This document shows positions 11,317 through 20,946 of a DNA stretch of 64,000 nt, piece by piece. The translations under genes and the position numbers were made by a program. The notes below the pieces were generated by a model, which was not told where the DNA came from, ran no database searches, and worked only from the letters and a program-made list of their open reading frames with translations. How positions within the stretch are numbered: position 1 is the first letter of the stretch; every line of letters starts with the position of its first letter. The stretch is from contig NZ_NQKY01000007.1 in the NCBI RefSeq assembly GCF_002252675.1, positions 100,517 to 164,516 of the forward strand, in the 5' to 3' direction. This stretch comes from Synechococcus sp. BO 8801 (GTDB taxonomy: Bacteria > Cyanobacteriota > Cyanobacteriia > PCC-6307 > Cyanobiaceae).

Positions 11317-12432
11317 TCAGCCGCGCCGGTAGAACGGCCGTCTGACCACCACGGCCGGCTCGGCCCGCCCGCGGATCTCCACCGCCAGCTCCGTTCCGGG
11401 CTTCGCCGCCGCCGCCGGCACGTAGGCCAGGGCCACCGCTTCCCCCAGGGTGGGGGACCAGGTGCCGCTGGTGACCTCGCCCACCGGCTCCCCATCGAGG
11501 AGCACCGGGTAGCCATGGCGGGCGATGGCGCGGCCCTGCAGCTTCAGTCCCACCAGCTTGCGGCCCACCCCTTCGGCGGTCTGGCGGTCCAGGGCGGCGC
11601 GGCCGATGAAGTCCGCCGGCATTTCCAGGTGCACCAGCCAGCCCAGGCCCGCCTCCAGCGGCGTGGTGGCCGCGTCCATCTCGTTGCCGTAGAGGTGCAT
11701 CGCCGCCTCCAGCCGCAGGGTGTCGCGGGCGCCGAGACCGCAGGGGGTGACGCCGTCGGCCAGCAGCCGCTGCCACAGCGCCACGCCGGCCTCGCGGGCC
11801 AGCAGCAGCTCGAAGCCGTCTTCACCGGTGTAGCCCGTGCGACCCACGAACACCGGCGCGCCGTCGATGGCCAGCTCCCGGTGGCCGAAGCGGGGCAGGC
11901 CCGCCAGGCTCGTGCCCACCAGGGCCTCGAGGCGGGCGGGGGCCTCCGGGCCCTGCAGGGCCAGCAGCACCCCGTCGCCCTTGCGGTCGGTGATGGTGAT
12001 CCCCTCGGGTTCCAGCTGGCTGGCGATCCAGGCGGTGTCGGCCTCGGCACAGGCGGCATTGATCACCAGCACCACTTCATCGCGCTCCCCCTCGGGCCCA
12101 GCGACGCGGCCGCGGTCGTAGACGATCAGGTCGTCAAGGATGCCGCCGGCCTCGTTGAGCAGCACCGTGTAGCAGGCCTCGCCGGGGCCGATCCGGAACA
12201 GGTCGGTGGGCACCAGCCGCTGCAGGGCGTCCTTGGTGCCCTGGCCCCGCAGGGTGAGCACCCCCATGTGGGAGATGTCGAAGACGCCGCAGTGCTGGCG
12301 CACGGCGTTGTGCTCCTGCACCAGGCCGGCGAACTGGATCGCCATCTGCCAGCCGGCGAAGGGCACCATGCGGGCCCCGGCGGCGGTGGCGGCGGCGTCC
12401 AGGGGTGTGCGGCGCAGGGAGGTGGAATCCAT
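11317..12432 (-). CDS. gcvT: Aminomethyltransferase (glycine cleavage T protein)
   Basis: A 371-residue T protein of the glycine cleavage system, which transfers the methylene group to tetrahydrofolate and releases ammonia (photorespiration and C1 metabolism). Blocks include [54 protein letters not shown] and the C-terminal [21 protein letters not shown]. The ATG at 12432 matches the family start. No gcvH or gcvP lies nearby in the window. I looked for a glycine riboswitch in its leader and did not find the conserved core. Confidence 0.95.
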   Translation of the reverse strand: MDSTSLRRTPLDAAATAAGARMVPFAGWQMAIQFAGLVQEHNAVRQHCGVFDISHMGVLTLRGQGTKDALQRLVPTDLFRIGPGEACYTVLLNEAGGILDDLIVYDRGRVAGPEGERDEVVLVINAACAEADTAWIASQLEPEGITITDRKGDGVLLALQGPEAPARLEALVGTSLAGLPRFGHRELAIDGAPVFVGRTGYTGEDGFELLLAREAGVALWQRLLADGVTPCGLGARDTLRLEAAMHLYGNEMDAATTPLEAGLGWLVHLEMPADFIGRAALDRQTAEGVGRKLVGLKLQGRAIARHGYPVLLDGEPVGEVTSGTWSPTLGEAVALAYVPAAAAKPGTELAVEIRGRAEPAVVVRRPFYRRG

Positions 12433-12501
12433 CGGAGGCGACCGGCCGGCCAGGGGGACGCCGGAGCAGGGTGGCGCGATCCTATGGACTGAGCGCCGCC
12501 A

Positions 12502-12526
12502 GTACTGGAGGTGGGGCCTCCAATAC
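12502..12526. promoter_or_regulatory. Hairpin in the gcvT / small-gene intergenic region
   Basis: GTACTGGAGG and CCTCCAATAC form a 10-bp stem with one mismatch around a 5-nt loop. It lies between divergent gcvT and the 12610 gene, so it could be a leader structure or operator. No T-tract follows. Confidence 0.35.
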
Positions 12527-12609
12527 CGAAGAAAGCCTGTGATTCGGCTTCCACCCCTATCACACCGGCAAGGAAATGCGTACCTTGAATGGCCCAATGG
12601 GTCAAGAGG

Positions 12610-12849
12610 ATGGGCAACCGTCCCAACTGCCGCAGCTGCCGCCACTGCACCCCTCCCGCCGGGGTGGAGATGGGATGGTGCCAGCTGCGTCAGCTCCCCA
12701 TCCACCCCGAGCTGGTGGCCGAGCTGTGGTGCCACCACTGGACGGCCCGTCCGCCGCGGCTGCCGGTGGTGTCCCCCGAGGCCCTGCTCAAGCAAGCCCG
12801 CCATCCGGTGGCCAGCCAGCAGCTGAGCCTGGCCACCGGCCTCTCCTGA
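12610..12849 (+). CDS. Small Cys-rich conserved-type protein, unknown function
   Basis: A 79-residue protein with a CxxCxxC cluster near the N-terminus (CRSCRHC) and two further cysteines downstream, a possible metal or Fe-S site. The remainder includes HPELVAELWCHHWTARPPRLP. A start at 12589 is also open. Protein-like composition and the cysteine pattern argue that it is real; no function is recognised. It is divergent from gcvT. Confidence 0.55.
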   Translation: MGNRPNCRSCRHCTPPAGVEMGWCQLRQLPIHPELVAELWCHHWTARPPRLPVVSPEALLKQARHPVASQQLSLATGLS

Positions 12850-12919
12850 CGTCAGGCGGACGAAAACATGTGTCGGTTGATGCCTTTTTGGCATTCTTCC
12901 GCCGTTTCACCCCGGCTTC

Positions 12920-12948
12920 TCCTAGCGGAACGCCCCGTTCCGCCCTAG
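12920..12948. promoter_or_regulatory. Inverted repeat upstream of the cNMP-domain gene
   Basis: CCTAG...GGAACG and CGTTCC...CTAGG form a nested dyad (12920-12948) about 40 nt before the start codon. It may be an operator or the terminator of the small gene upstream. Confidence 0.4.
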
Positions 12949-12990
12949 GAAGGCTCAATACGTCCACCCCGACCACGGAGGTCCCCTGCA

Positions 12991-13389
12991 TTGATCAGAA
13001 CCGCCACATCCCCATCACCCCTTGAGCTGATGGCCGTTCATGTGGATTGTGAGACCTTCACCCTCCCGACCGGCGCCCACGTCTTCTCCCGTGGCGCCAC
13101 TGCCAACGCCATCTATGCCGTGCGTCGCGGCATCGTCGAGCTGGTGGGCGAGCAGGGCGAAAAAACCTGCTACCGCCCCGGTGAGCTGTTCAGCTACCAG
13201 GACATCACCTGGCGCGAATTGAGCCACCGCAGCGACGCCTTCGCCCGCACCCCCGTGGAGGTGCTGCGCCTCGACCGGCTCCGCTTCCTCAACCTGCTGC
13301 ACAACCACCCCACCCTGGCCGTGCAGCTGATCGGGCAGCAGCACACCCGCCTGCGGGAGCAGCGCGCCAGCGGCACCTGCTGCTACTGA
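12991..13389 (+). CDS. Cyclic-nucleotide-binding-fold protein without HTH
   Basis: A 132-residue protein resembling the effector domain of Crp/Fnr regulators: TLPTGAHVFSRGATANAIYAVRRGIVELV is the first half of the jelly roll, followed by GELFSYQ and VEVLRLDRLRFLNLL. It stops after the dimerisation-helix region and lacks the DNA-binding winged helix. The TTG at 12991 is chosen because GGAGGT lies 8 nt upstream (12977-12982); the ATG at 13030 has no comparable site. The end has a Cys pair (CCY). Its stop codon overlaps the convergent speB stop (13383-13389). Confidence 0.7.
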   Translation: MIRTATSPSPLELMAVHVDCETFTLPTGAHVFSRGATANAIYAVRRGIVELVGEQGEKTCYRPGELFSYQDITWRELSHRSDAFARTPVEVLRLDRLRFLNLLHNHPTLAVQLIGQQHTRLREQRASGTCCY

Positions 13390-14267
13390 GCCGGGGCGCC
13401 TGAGGGCACCGGCCGCCCGAGCAGCAGCAGCAGGCTGCGGGTCACCTTGGCGGCCAGCACGGCGCTGACGCCGCTGGGGTCGAGCTGGGGGGCCAGCTCC
13501 ACCACGTCGGCGGCCACGAGCCGGTGCTGGCGCAGCTCCTCCACCAGCTCAGCGAACTGGGGCCAGTGGAAGCCTCCGGGTTCGGGCGTGCCCGTGCCCG
13601 GCAGCACCGCCGGATCGAACCAGTCCAGGTCAACGGTGAGATACAGGGGCCGGCCCCGCAGGGGTGCCAGCGCCGCCGCCATGGCGTCGATCGGCACCAG
13701 GCGGCCGGTGACGCGCAGCTCCTGGAACTCCTCGCGGGTGCCGCTGCGGATGGCGATCTGGCGCAGCTCGCCGCTGGGCAGCACCTCCAGGCAGCGGCGC
13801 ATGGCGCAGGCGTGGCTGTGGTGGGCCCCGAGCCACTCCTGGCGCAGGTCGGCGTGGGCATCGAGCTGCACCAGCACCAGATCGGGATGGCGCCGCGCCA
13901 CCGCCGCCACCGCCCCGCTGCTGATCGAGTGCTCACCGCCCAGCATCAACGGCGCCAGGCCCAGATCCAGCACCGCCTCAGTCGCCCGGCCCACGGCCTC
14001 CACCACCGGCTCGGGGGCGCCGAAGGGGATCGCCACGGCCCCGAGGTCGGCGAAGGCCAGGTCCTCGAGGTCGCGGTCGAGCTGGGGGTCGTAGCTCTCC
14101 AGGCCGCTGCTCACATCCCGGATCGCCGCCGGGCCGAAGCGGGCGCCGGGACGGAAGGAGGTGGTGCCGTCGTAGGGAACGCCGAACAGGCCCACGGCGC
14201 AGCCGAGGGGGTCGCGGCGGGCGCCCATGTAGATCGCCCCTTCGGTGTCGAACAGCTCCTGGCTCAT
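13383..14267 (-). CDS. speB: Agmatinase-family ureohydrolase
   Basis: A 294-residue Mn2+ ureohydrolase that should cleave agmatine to putrescine and urea. Metal-ligand motifs GGEHSIS, DAHADLR and DLDWFDPA are all present. Its ATG overlaps the stop of speE by 4 nt (ATGA), forming a speE-speB polyamine operon. Arginase or guanidinobutyrase activity is possible from the fold; the speE linkage favours agmatinase. Confidence 0.9.
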   Translation of the reverse strand: MSQELFDTEGAIYMGARRDPLGCAVGLFGVPYDGTTSFRPGARFGPAAIRDVSSGLESYDPQLDRDLEDLAFADLGAVAIPFGAPEPVVEAVGRATEAVLDLGLAPLMLGGEHSISSGAVAAVARRHPDLVLVQLDAHADLRQEWLGAHHSHACAMRRCLEVLPSGELRQIAIRSGTREEFQELRVTGRLVPIDAMAAALAPLRGRPLYLTVDLDWFDPAVLPGTGTPEPGGFHWPQFAELVEELRQHRLVAADVVELAPQLDPSGVSAVLAAKVTRSLLLLLGRPVPSGAPAQ

Positions 14268-15157
14268 GACTGGCTCGCCGCGTCGACCAGGGCGCGCTCC
14301 ACGAAGGCCGGCACCGCCTCGAAGGCCCCCCGCTGCCAGCGGGGCGACCAGATGCTGCAGCCCGGCGCCACCGCCGCGGCCCGCTCCGGCAGCGGCTCGC
14401 GGTAGCGGGGGCCGTCGGGGCAGGCGAAGGTCCAGCTCCACCAGCCGCTCGGGTACATCGGCACCCAGCCGTACATCGGATCGGCGTGGCCGAACACCTC
14501 CCGCAGCAGCCGCACGGTATCGATGTGGACCTGGCGGAAGGCCTCGGGGGATTCGCTCTGGGTGGCGAACACGCCGCCGGGGCGCAGCAGGCGGCGGCAG
14601 TTCTCGAAGAACGTGCGGTTGAACAGGCCCTCGGCCGGCCCGGCGGGATCGGAGCCGTCCACCAGCACCACGTCGTAGCTGGCGTCAGGGGCGTTGGCCG
14701 CCCAGGCGATGCCGTCGCCGACGGTGAGGTGGAAGCGGGGGTCGCTCCAGGCGGCGCCGCCCAGGCTGGGCAGGTGCTTGCGGGAGAGCTCCACCACCAG
14801 CCCGTCGATCTCCACCATGTCGAGGTGGGCGACACCGGGGTGGCGCAGGCACTCGCGGGCGGTGCCGCCGTCACCGCCGCCGATCACCAGCACCCGCTCG
14901 ATGGAGGCGGCGGCGCAGAGAGCCGGATGGACCAGGGGTTCGTGGTAATGCCGTTCCTGCCGTTCCGCTGTCATCCAGCAGCCGTCGAGCAGCAGCCCCT
15001 TGCCGTAGGTGTGGCTGTCGATGATGGTGATGCGCTGGTAGGGGCTGGTGTGCTCCTCCACCACGGTGGCGGCCAGGCCGTAGCGCACCCCGCCCAGTTC
15101 CTCGTCCACCCAGGCGCCCGGGGGGCAGGCGTCGGCCGGTGGCTGTTGCGGTCCCAT
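14264..15157 (-). CDS. speE: Spermidine synthase (polyamine aminopropyltransferase)
   Basis: A 297-residue SAM-fold enzyme transferring aminopropyl from decarboxylated SAM to putrescine. Motifs: [34 protein letters not shown] (dcSAM binding), DMVEID and the gatekeeper segment VLVDGSDP with catalytic Asp. The start ATG at 15157 gives the typical length. First gene of the speE-speB operon. Confidence 0.93.
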   Translation of the reverse strand: MGPQQPPADACPPGAWVDEELGGVRYGLAATVVEEHTSPYQRITIIDSHTYGKGLLLDGCWMTAERQERHYHEPLVHPALCAAASIERVLVIGGGDGGTARECLRHPGVAHLDMVEIDGLVVELSRKHLPSLGGAAWSDPRFHLTVGDGIAWAANAPDASYDVVLVDGSDPAGPAEGLFNRTFFENCRRLLRPGGVFATQSESPEAFRQVHIDTVRLLREVFGHADPMYGWVPMYPSGWWSWTFACPDGPRYREPLPERAAAVAPGCSIWSPRWQRGAFEAVPAFVERALVDAASQS

Positions 15158-15214
15158 GCGGTTGGCTCGTGGCTTTCCAGCTAAACCTTCGGCAGGACCC
15201 CTTGTCACGGCGCC

Positions 15215-15958
15215 ATGGCACATTCCAGACGCCACCTGCTGAGGCTCCTCGCCCTGGCGGGCGCCAGCGTGGCCCTGGAGACCCTGGCGCCCCGGCCGGC
15301 GGCGGCCGCGGCGGCGGACGGCACCCTGACGGAACGGCTCTCGGTGTGCCGCCCCGGCGGCGATCCGCTCCAGGAGCTGCTGCGCCGCAACCGTGACTTC
15401 TGCAAGGCCTGGCAGGGCGCCGAGCGCAGCGCCGATCCCCTGTCGCGGGCCACCCTGCTGCACGAGACCTGGCCCATGCACTGCCAGGTGCGCCCCGATG
15501 CCCTGGCCGCCGGCCAGCGGCCCTGGGCCTCGGTGCTCTGCTGCGCCGATTCGCGGGTGGCGCCGGAGTGGATCTTCGCCTGCGGGGCCGGGGAACTGTT
15601 CGAGGTGCGCAGCGCCGGCAACACGGCCTTCGATGCGGGGGTGGCCTCGCTGGAGTACGCCGTGGCGGAGCTGGCGGTGCCCCTGATCCTGGTGATGGGC
15701 CACAGCGGCTGCGGCGCGGTGACCGCCGCGATGGCCAGCAACCCGCTCACGCCCCTGCTGGAGGAGCTGGTGGCGCCGATCCGGGCCAGCCTCAAGCCGG
15801 GCGCCGACCTGGCCCAGGCGGTGCGCCACAACGCCGCCGCCGCCGCCAGCGCCCTGCCCCGGCGCAGTGCCCTGCTCCGCCAGGCGGTGACGGAGGGGCG
15901 CCTGACCATCCAGGCCGCCTACTTCGACATTGGCAGCGGCGAAGTGAGCCTGGTGTGA
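15215..15958 (+). CDS. Exported (Tat-type) beta-carbonic anhydrase
   Basis: A 247-residue beta-class carbonic anhydrase. The N-terminus [14 protein letters not shown] is a twin-arginine signal followed by an AAAAAA-type cleavage region, so a folded, zinc-loaded enzyme would be exported. The zinc site is complete: CCADSR (Cys, with the Asp-Arg dyad) and GHSGCGAV (His and Cys). An external enzyme would equilibrate CO2 and bicarbonate outside the membrane, fitting the bicarbonate transporter 2 kb downstream, although carboxysomal enzymes are unrelated here. Overlaps the next gene by 4 nt (GTGA). Confidence 0.88.
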   Translation: MAHSRRHLLRLLALAGASVALETLAPRPAAAAAADGTLTERLSVCRPGGDPLQELLRRNRDFCKAWQGAERSADPLSRATLLHETWPMHCQVRPDALAAGQRPWASVLCCADSRVAPEWIFACGAGELFEVRSAGNTAFDAGVASLEYAVAELAVPLILVMGHSGCGAVTAAMASNPLTPLLEELVAPIRASLKPGADLAQAVRHNAAAAASALPRRSALLRQAVTEGRLTIQAAYFDIGSGEVSLV

Positions 15959-16389
15959 GCGGCGATCTGCCCCTGGGGAACGGCCGGGTGATCCCGGCTG
16001 CCGAGCTGGGCTGGCGCTTCTCGCGCGCCTCCGGTCCCGGCGGCCAGGGGGTGAACACCACCGACTCCCGGGTGGAGCTGGTGTACGACCTGGCCACCAG
16101 CGATGCCCTGCCCCCCGCCCTGCGGGAGCGGGCCCTGCGGCGGCTGGCCGGCCGGCTCACCCCGGCGGGCCTGGTGGTCGTGGCGGCGGAGCACCGCTCC
16201 CAGTGGCAGAACCGTCAGGCGGCCCAGAAGCGCCTGGTGGAGCTGATCCAGGCGGCGATCGCGCCGCCGCCGCCGCCCCGCCGGCCGACCAAGCCCAGCC
16301 GGGGCTCGGTGGAGCGGCGGCTGAAGGCCAAACGCCAGCGGGGATCGATCAAGAACCACCGCCGGCAGGGTCCGCCTGAGGAGGGGTAG
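15955..16389 (+). CDS. arfB: ArfB-like peptidyl-tRNA hydrolase (GGQ protein)
   Basis: A 144-residue class I release-factor-like protein. The catalytic GGQ is in [19 protein letters not shown], and a basic tail ([10 protein letters not shown]) binds the mRNA channel in this family. It rescues stalled ribosomes by hydrolysing peptidyl-tRNA. The GTG start at 15955 overlaps the carbonic anhydrase stop. The 3' end overlaps convergent mazG by 41 nt. Confidence 0.9.
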   Translation: MSGDLPLGNGRVIPAAELGWRFSRASGPGGQGVNTTDSRVELVYDLATSDALPPALRERALRRLAGRLTPAGLVVVAAEHRSQWQNRQAAQKRLVELIQAAIAPPPPPRRPTKPSRGSVERRLKAKRQRGSIKNHRRQGPPEEG

Positions 16390-17239
16390 GGCCAGGACCC
16401 TGCTCGGCGCGGATCTGGGCCTTGGCGGCCCGCCAGTGGCCCTCCAGCTCCGCGAGGCCGCGGCCGCCGAGATCCCCGCCCAGGGCGGCCTCCACCCGGG
16501 AGAAGCGGTCGAGGAAGCGGCGGTTGGTGCCCGCCAGGCCCTCCTCCGGGTCGAGGCCGCACCAGCGGGCCACGTTCACCAGGGTGAAGAGCACATCGCC
16601 CAGTTCCTCCTGGGCATGGGCCCGGTCGCCGCTGGCCACGGCCTCCCGCAGCTCGTCCAGCTCCTCCTGCACCTTGGCCCACACCCCCTCGATGGCGTCC
16701 CACTCGAAGCCGGCGGCGGCGGCCTTGCGGGAGATGGTCATGGCGCCGGCCAGGGCGGGCTGGCCGCGCACCTTCTCCGCCAGGCGGTCGCTGAGGGGGC
16801 TGGCGCTGGCTGGCTGCTGGCGCTCGGCGGCCTTGATCGCCTCCCAGCTGCGGCGCACGGCCTCCGGATCGTCGGCCCGCTCCGCCGCCGGATCGAACAC
16901 GTGCGGGTGGCGGCGCACCAGCTTGGCGGCGATGGCGCGGGCGACGGCGGCCAGGTCGAAGCGCCCCGCCTCGCTGGCGATGCGGGCGTGCAGGACCACC
17001 TGCAGCAGCAGGTCCCCCAGCTCCTCGGCCAGGTGATCGTCGTCGCCCTGGCGGATCGCATCGGCCACCTCGTGGGCCTCTTCGAGCACGTAGGGAATCA
17101 GGGTGCTGTGGGTCTGGGCCAGGTCCCAGGGGCAGCCGCCCTGGGGATCCCGCAAGCGGTCCACGATCGCCACCAACTCGGCCAGGGCCTCCCCGGCCCC
17201 ATCGGCATCAGAAGCGGGAAGCGGCCGGGAACCGGTCAT
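16349..17239 (-). CDS. mazG: Nucleoside triphosphate pyrophosphohydrolase MazG
   Basis: A 296-residue protein with two MazG all-alpha repeats. The first has LRDPQGGCPWDLAQTHSTLIPYVLEEAHEV and EELGDLLLQVVLHA. The second has KVQEELDELREA and EELGDVLFTLVNVARW, with E-x2-E/E-x2-D metal ligands. It hydrolyses non-canonical NTPs and (p)ppGpp-related substrates in the family. Start ATG 17239 precedes the first conserved block by about 20 residues. Confidence 0.93.
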   Translation of the reverse strand: MTGSRPLPASDADGAGEALAELVAIVDRLRDPQGGCPWDLAQTHSTLIPYVLEEAHEVADAIRQGDDDHLAEELGDLLLQVVLHARIASEAGRFDLAAVARAIAAKLVRRHPHVFDPAAERADDPEAVRRSWEAIKAAERQQPASASPLSDRLAEKVRGQPALAGAMTISRKAAAAGFEWDAIEGVWAKVQEELDELREAVASGDRAHAQEELGDVLFTLVNVARWCGLDPEEGLAGTNRRFLDRFSRVEAALGGDLGGRGLAELEGHWRAAKAQIRAEQGPGPTPPQADPAGGGS

Positions 17240-17971
17240 CGCAGGGAGGCGCGAACCAAGGGAACCATCCTTGGCGATGGCGTCACAGGCGTTGACGGCA
17301 GGGCCGGTTGGACCCTTCCGGTGGCTGCGGATACCCATGGCGGTGGCTGCGACTACCTCGGGGATGGGATCGGCGCGGGTCCGATCCTCAGGCCCGCCCC
17401 AACCTGAGAGCGACACCGACCCCATCCCACCACCACCCGGCGCCGCCGAGGGGTGTCGCCAGGCGCTGGTGGCCGGCGACACCCGGGCTGGCAGCGGCGA
17501 CCACAGGACAAGGTTCCGGAGCGATCAATCGCGCTGTGAAGCGATGATCCATCGGCTGGCGGTGGGGCCGCCCACAATCACCCCAACCGGCGGCATGCGA
17601 TCACCCTGCCATCATCCGGCTACCGCCGGAGGTCCTGCGGTGCAATGGATTGGGGCGGCAGAAGCCCCATGGGACCAGCGAGAGACGATCCATCCGCGAA
17701 CACAGACAATGCCCCGCTCCAGCCACAGAACAGAACGGATTCTGGAATCACGGAAAGGCTGCCACCTCAAGGCTACTGAATAACAGAAGCGGCGCAGAGT
17801 TTACGGAGGCTTGATTGCATCAACGGCCGCCGTCTTCCGATACAGCAGAAGCTCAAAAACAGGCAAGCACCACCCGCGAGGGGCGCGCTTAACACTTTGT
17901 TACTTTCGACAGGCCGGCTGTGGCGGCTGCTACCTTTCCCGCCACTCAACCGAAGAGAACACAGACACCAC
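17240..17971. other. 732-bp intergenic region between mazG and sbtA
   Basis: No convincing gene. Open frames on both strands here have no domain-like content. The left half holds a 16-bp imperfect direct repeat (GGTGGCTGCG..TACC at 17320 and 17342). The last 150 bp are the AT-richer presumptive sbtA promoter and leader. Such a long leader before a CO2-responsive transporter may hold regulator sites, but I cannot define one. Confidence 0.5.
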
Positions 17972-18979
17972 GTGGCATTCATCTCCGACTTCCTCCCGCT
18001 CTTCCTGGAGCAGGTCCAGTCCCCGACCCTGGGATTCCTGATCGGCGGCATCATCGTGGCCGCCCTTGGCAGCCAGCTGGCGATCCCCGATTCGATTTAC
18101 AAGTTCATCAGCTTTTTCCTGCTGATGAAGATCGGCCTGACGGGCGGGATCGCGATTCGCAATTCCAACCCCACCGAGATCTTTCTGCCGGCGCTGGCAG
18201 CGGTGCTGGTTGGCATCGTTATTGTCTTCATCGCCCGCTGGACCCTGGGCAAACTGCCCGGCATCAGCGTGCCTGACGCCGTGGCCACCGGCGGTCTGTT
18301 CGGCGCGGTGAGTGGCTCCACCCTGGCGGCCGTGCTGCCCCAGTTGGACTCCGCCAAGATCCCCTATGAGGCCTGGACGGCGGCCCTCTACCCCTTCATG
18401 GACATTCCGGCGCTGGTGACGGCCATCGTGGTTGCCAGCGTCTACCTCTCCAAGAAGACGGGCAACACCGCCGAGAAGATCGAAATCTGGCCGATCATCA
18501 AGGAAAGCATCCAGAGTTCGGCCGTCACCTCGCTGCTGCTGGGCGTGGCCCTCGGCATCCTCACCAAGCCCGAGCCCGTCTACGAGAGCTTCTTCAACCC
18601 CCTGTTCCGCGGCTTCCTCGCGATTCTCATGATCATCATGGGAATGGAGGCGGCCCAACGGATGAACGAGCTGCGCAAGGTGGCCCAATGGTTTGCCATC
18701 TATGCCTTCATTTCCCCCATCGTCCATGGCTTCCTGGCCTTCGGCGTCGGCCTGATCATCCACAAGATCACCGGCTTCAGCATCGGTGGCGCCGTCGTGC
18801 TGGCGGTGATCGCCGCCTCCAGCTCGGATATCTCGGGTCCGCCCACCCTGCGTGCCGGCATCCCCTCGGCCAATCCCTCGGCCTACATCGGCGCATCCAC
18901 CGCCATCGGCACCCCCGTCGCGATCGCGATCTGCATCCCCCTGTTCATCGGGATTGCAGAGGTGATGCTCGGCCGTTGA
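17972..18979 (+). CDS. sbtA: Sodium-dependent bicarbonate transporter SbtA
   Basis: A 335-residue inner-membrane Na+/HCO3- symporter of the SbtA family (about ten membrane segments in two inverted halves). Recognisable blocks are FLLMKIGLTGGI, GGLFGAVSGSTLAAVLP, YEAWTAALYPFMDIPALV, and the second-half ISGPPTLRAGIPSANPSAYIGAST. The GTG at 17972 gives the N-terminus starting with the first amphipathic helix. sbtB follows 52 bp downstream, making a regulated transporter pair. Confidence 0.96.
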   Translation: MAFISDFLPLFLEQVQSPTLGFLIGGIIVAALGSQLAIPDSIYKFISFFLLMKIGLTGGIAIRNSNPTEIFLPALAAVLVGIVIVFIARWTLGKLPGISVPDAVATGGLFGAVSGSTLAAVLPQLDSAKIPYEAWTAALYPFMDIPALVTAIVVASVYLSKKTGNTAEKIEIWPIIKESIQSSAVTSLLLGVALGILTKPEPVYESFFNPLFRGFLAILMIIMGMEAAQRMNELRKVAQWFAIYAFISPIVHGFLAFGVGLIIHKITGFSIGGAVVLAVIAASSSDISGPPTLRAGIPSANPSAYIGASTAIGTPVAIAICIPLFIGIAEVMLGR

Positions 18980-19031
18980 TCTCCATACCTGATATTCATT
19001 TACAATCAACCACTGTCAAGAGGTCAAACCC

Positions 19032-19346
19032 ATGAGTCAACAGGTCTGGAAGCTGGTGATCGTTGGAGAGGAAATCCTCTCCAAAAAACTCATCAAGCTC
19101 ATCAAGGCTGCCGGTGCCACCGGTTACACCGTCAACGCCGCCGGCGGTGAGGGGAGCCGCAATGTGCGCTCCACGGGCGAGCCGAGTGTGTCCCACACCC
19201 TCTCCAATGTGAAGATCGAAGTGCTCACCGGCACCCGCGAACTGGCCGACACCATCACCCGTCAGATCGAAGCCAAGTTCTACGCCGACTACTCGATCAT
19301 CACCTACATCTACCAGGTGGAAGCCCTGCGCGACCACAAGTTCTGA
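19032..19346 (+). CDS. sbtB: PII-like regulator SbtB
   Basis: A 104-residue trimeric PII-like protein that binds adenine nucleotides (cAMP, AMP, ADP, ATP) and gates SbtA. The nucleotide-binding T-loop base [22 protein letters not shown] is conserved. It ends LRDHKF and lacks the C-terminal Cys-containing CGPxGC loop seen in beta-cyanobacterial SbtB such as that of Synechocystis. AGAGG lies just upstream of the ATG. It is followed by the strongest terminator in the window. Confidence 0.94.
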   Translation: MSQQVWKLVIVGEEILSKKLIKLIKAAGATGYTVNAAGGEGSRNVRSTGEPSVSHTLSNVKIEVLTGTRELADTITRQIEAKFYADYSIITYIYQVEALRDHKF

Positions 19347-19365
19347 TCCATCGGGTTCCTTAGTC

Positions 19366-19400
19366 CCCACCCGTTCCTGCCCGGACGGGTGGGGTTCTTC
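19366..19400 (+). terminator. Rho-independent terminator after sbtAB
   Basis: CCCCACCCGT (19366-19375) pairs perfectly with ACGGGTGGGG (19386-19395) across a 10-nt loop, followed by TTCTT. It starts 20 nt after the sbtB stop and separates sbtAB from the antiporter. Confidence 0.85.
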
Positions 19401-19541
19401 CAGGCCACCCTGGCTTGGATCAACGCCATCGATCACCAGCGCTGATCGGATCCATCACGGGATCCTTTGGTTTCTGGTGTCGTCCAGACAACAGTTCAAG
19501 CCTCCTTCCCTCTAAAACTGCACCCACCCGTACCCCACCTG

Positions 19542-20882
19542 ATGGATCTGCTGCCCACCTTGCTGATGGAAGTCGGCAGCCACCAGGTTGAAGTGACGGA
19601 GACCCTGATCGGGGTTGGCCGTTTTCTCGTGATTTTCGTGGCGGCCCGCTTCATGGCGGAGCTGATGGTGCGCCTCCAGCTGCCCACCATCCTCGGCGAA
19701 CTGGTCGCCGGCGTGATCATCGGCGCCTCCGGCCTGCATCTGGTGGTGCCCCCCGAGGCCCAGGCCCAGCTGAGCGGCGCTCTGCTCGGGATGCTGAGCT
19801 CCCTGGGCGGCATGACCCCGGAGTCCATCAGTTCTCTCTACAGCGAGACCTTTTCCAGCCTCAAGGTGGTGGCCGAGATCGGCCTCTTCTCCCTGCTGTT
19901 CCTGACGGGCCTGGAAAGCGAGCTGGATGAACTGGTGGCCGTGGGCATCCAGGCCGGCACCGTGGCCTTCACCGGCGTGGTGCTGCCCTTCGCCGCCGGC
20001 ACCGCCGGGCTCTACTACCTCTTCCATGTGCCGTTCATCCCGGCCGTGTTCGCCGGCGCCGCCATGACGGCCACCTCGATCGGCATCACGGCGAGCGTGT
20101 TCGGTGAGCTGCAGTGGCTGAAGCGCAAGGAGGGCCAGATCGTCATCGGTGCCGCCGTGCTCGATGACATCCTCGGCATCGTGATCCTGGCGGTGGTGGT
20201 CTCCCTGGCCGGTGGCGGTTCCTTCACCCTCGGGCCGGTCGTGCAGCTGTGCGTTGCGGCGGTGGTCTTCGTGGCCGTCGCCCTAGTGCTCAGCCGTTTC
20301 GCCGCCCCCGGCTTCGACTGGGTGGTGGATCAGCTCAAGGCCCCCGGCGATGTGGCGGTGGCCAGCTTCGTGGTGCTCACCCTCTGCTGCTTCGCCGCCC
20401 AGGCCATCGGCCTGGAGGCCGCCCTGGGGGCCTTCGCCGCCGGCCTGATCCTCAGCGCCTCCAAGCACACCCACGACATCGAAGCCGCCGTCAAACCCCT
20501 GGTGGCCCTGTTCGCCACGGTCTTCTTCGTGCTGATCGGCACCGGCATGGACCTCTCGGTGCTCAACCCCTTCGATCCCGCCAACCGCGAGGGGCTGGTG
20601 GTGGCCCTGTTCCTGCTGGTGGTGGCCGTGGCCGGCAAGGTGGCCGCCGGCTGGACCTACACCAGCAAGGACCCCACCAACCGCCTGGTGGTGGGTCTGG
20701 GGATGATGCCCCGCGGCGAGGTGGGACTGATCTTCCTGGGTCTGGGAACCCAGGCCAACATCCTCACTCCGGCCCTGGAAGCCGCCATCCTGTTGATGGT
20801 GATCGGCACCACCTTCCTCGCCCCGATTCTGCTGAGGCTTGTGATCGGAGGTCAGAAGGAGGCGGCACCCCAGCCCAGCTGA
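19542..20882 (+). CDS. CPA2-type Na+(K+)/H+ antiporter
   Basis: A 446-residue membrane protein with about 12 hydrophobic segments, of the Kef/NapA-like CPA2 antiporter family. Segments include LQLPTILGELVAGVIIGASGL, the core region VLDDILGIVILAVVVSL (paired acidic residues expected at the ion site) and MMPRGEVGLIFLGLG. No TrkA nucleotide-binding domain is attached. Placement after sbtAB suggests it restores the Na+ gradient spent by SbtA. The ATG at 19542 is used; in-frame upstream codons add a non-conserved extension. Confidence 0.88.
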   Translation: MDLLPTLLMEVGSHQVEVTETLIGVGRFLVIFVAARFMAELMVRLQLPTILGELVAGVIIGASGLHLVVPPEAQAQLSGALLGMLSSLGGMTPESISSLYSETFSSLKVVAEIGLFSLLFLTGLESELDELVAVGIQAGTVAFTGVVLPFAAGTAGLYYLFHVPFIPAVFAGAAMTATSIGITASVFGELQWLKRKEGQIVIGAAVLDDILGIVILAVVVSLAGGGSFTLGPVVQLCVAAVVFVAVALVLSRFAAPGFDWVVDQLKAPGDVAVASFVVLTLCCFAAQAIGLEAALGAFAAGLILSASKHTHDIEAAVKPLVALFATVFFVLIGTGMDLSVLNPFDPANREGLVVALFLLVVAVAGKVAAGWTYTSKDPTNRLVVGLGMMPRGEVGLIFLGLGTQANILTPALEAAILLMVIGTTFLAPILLRLVIGGQKEAAPQPS

Positions 20883-20946
20883 GCTGCCGCCAGGCCCATC
20901 CGATTCGCCGCCCGGCCGGTACCTCCGGTAGCCATCCCCTCCATCC

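Noticed and set aside
12433..12590. Glycine riboswitch upstream of gcvT.
   Set aside because: Hairpins exist but the conserved glycine-aptamer core was not found on the gcvT strand.
17103..17783. A 226-residue ORF spanning the mazG start and downstream intergenic DNA.
   Set aside because: Antisense to mazG at its start, Arg/Pro-rich, no motif.
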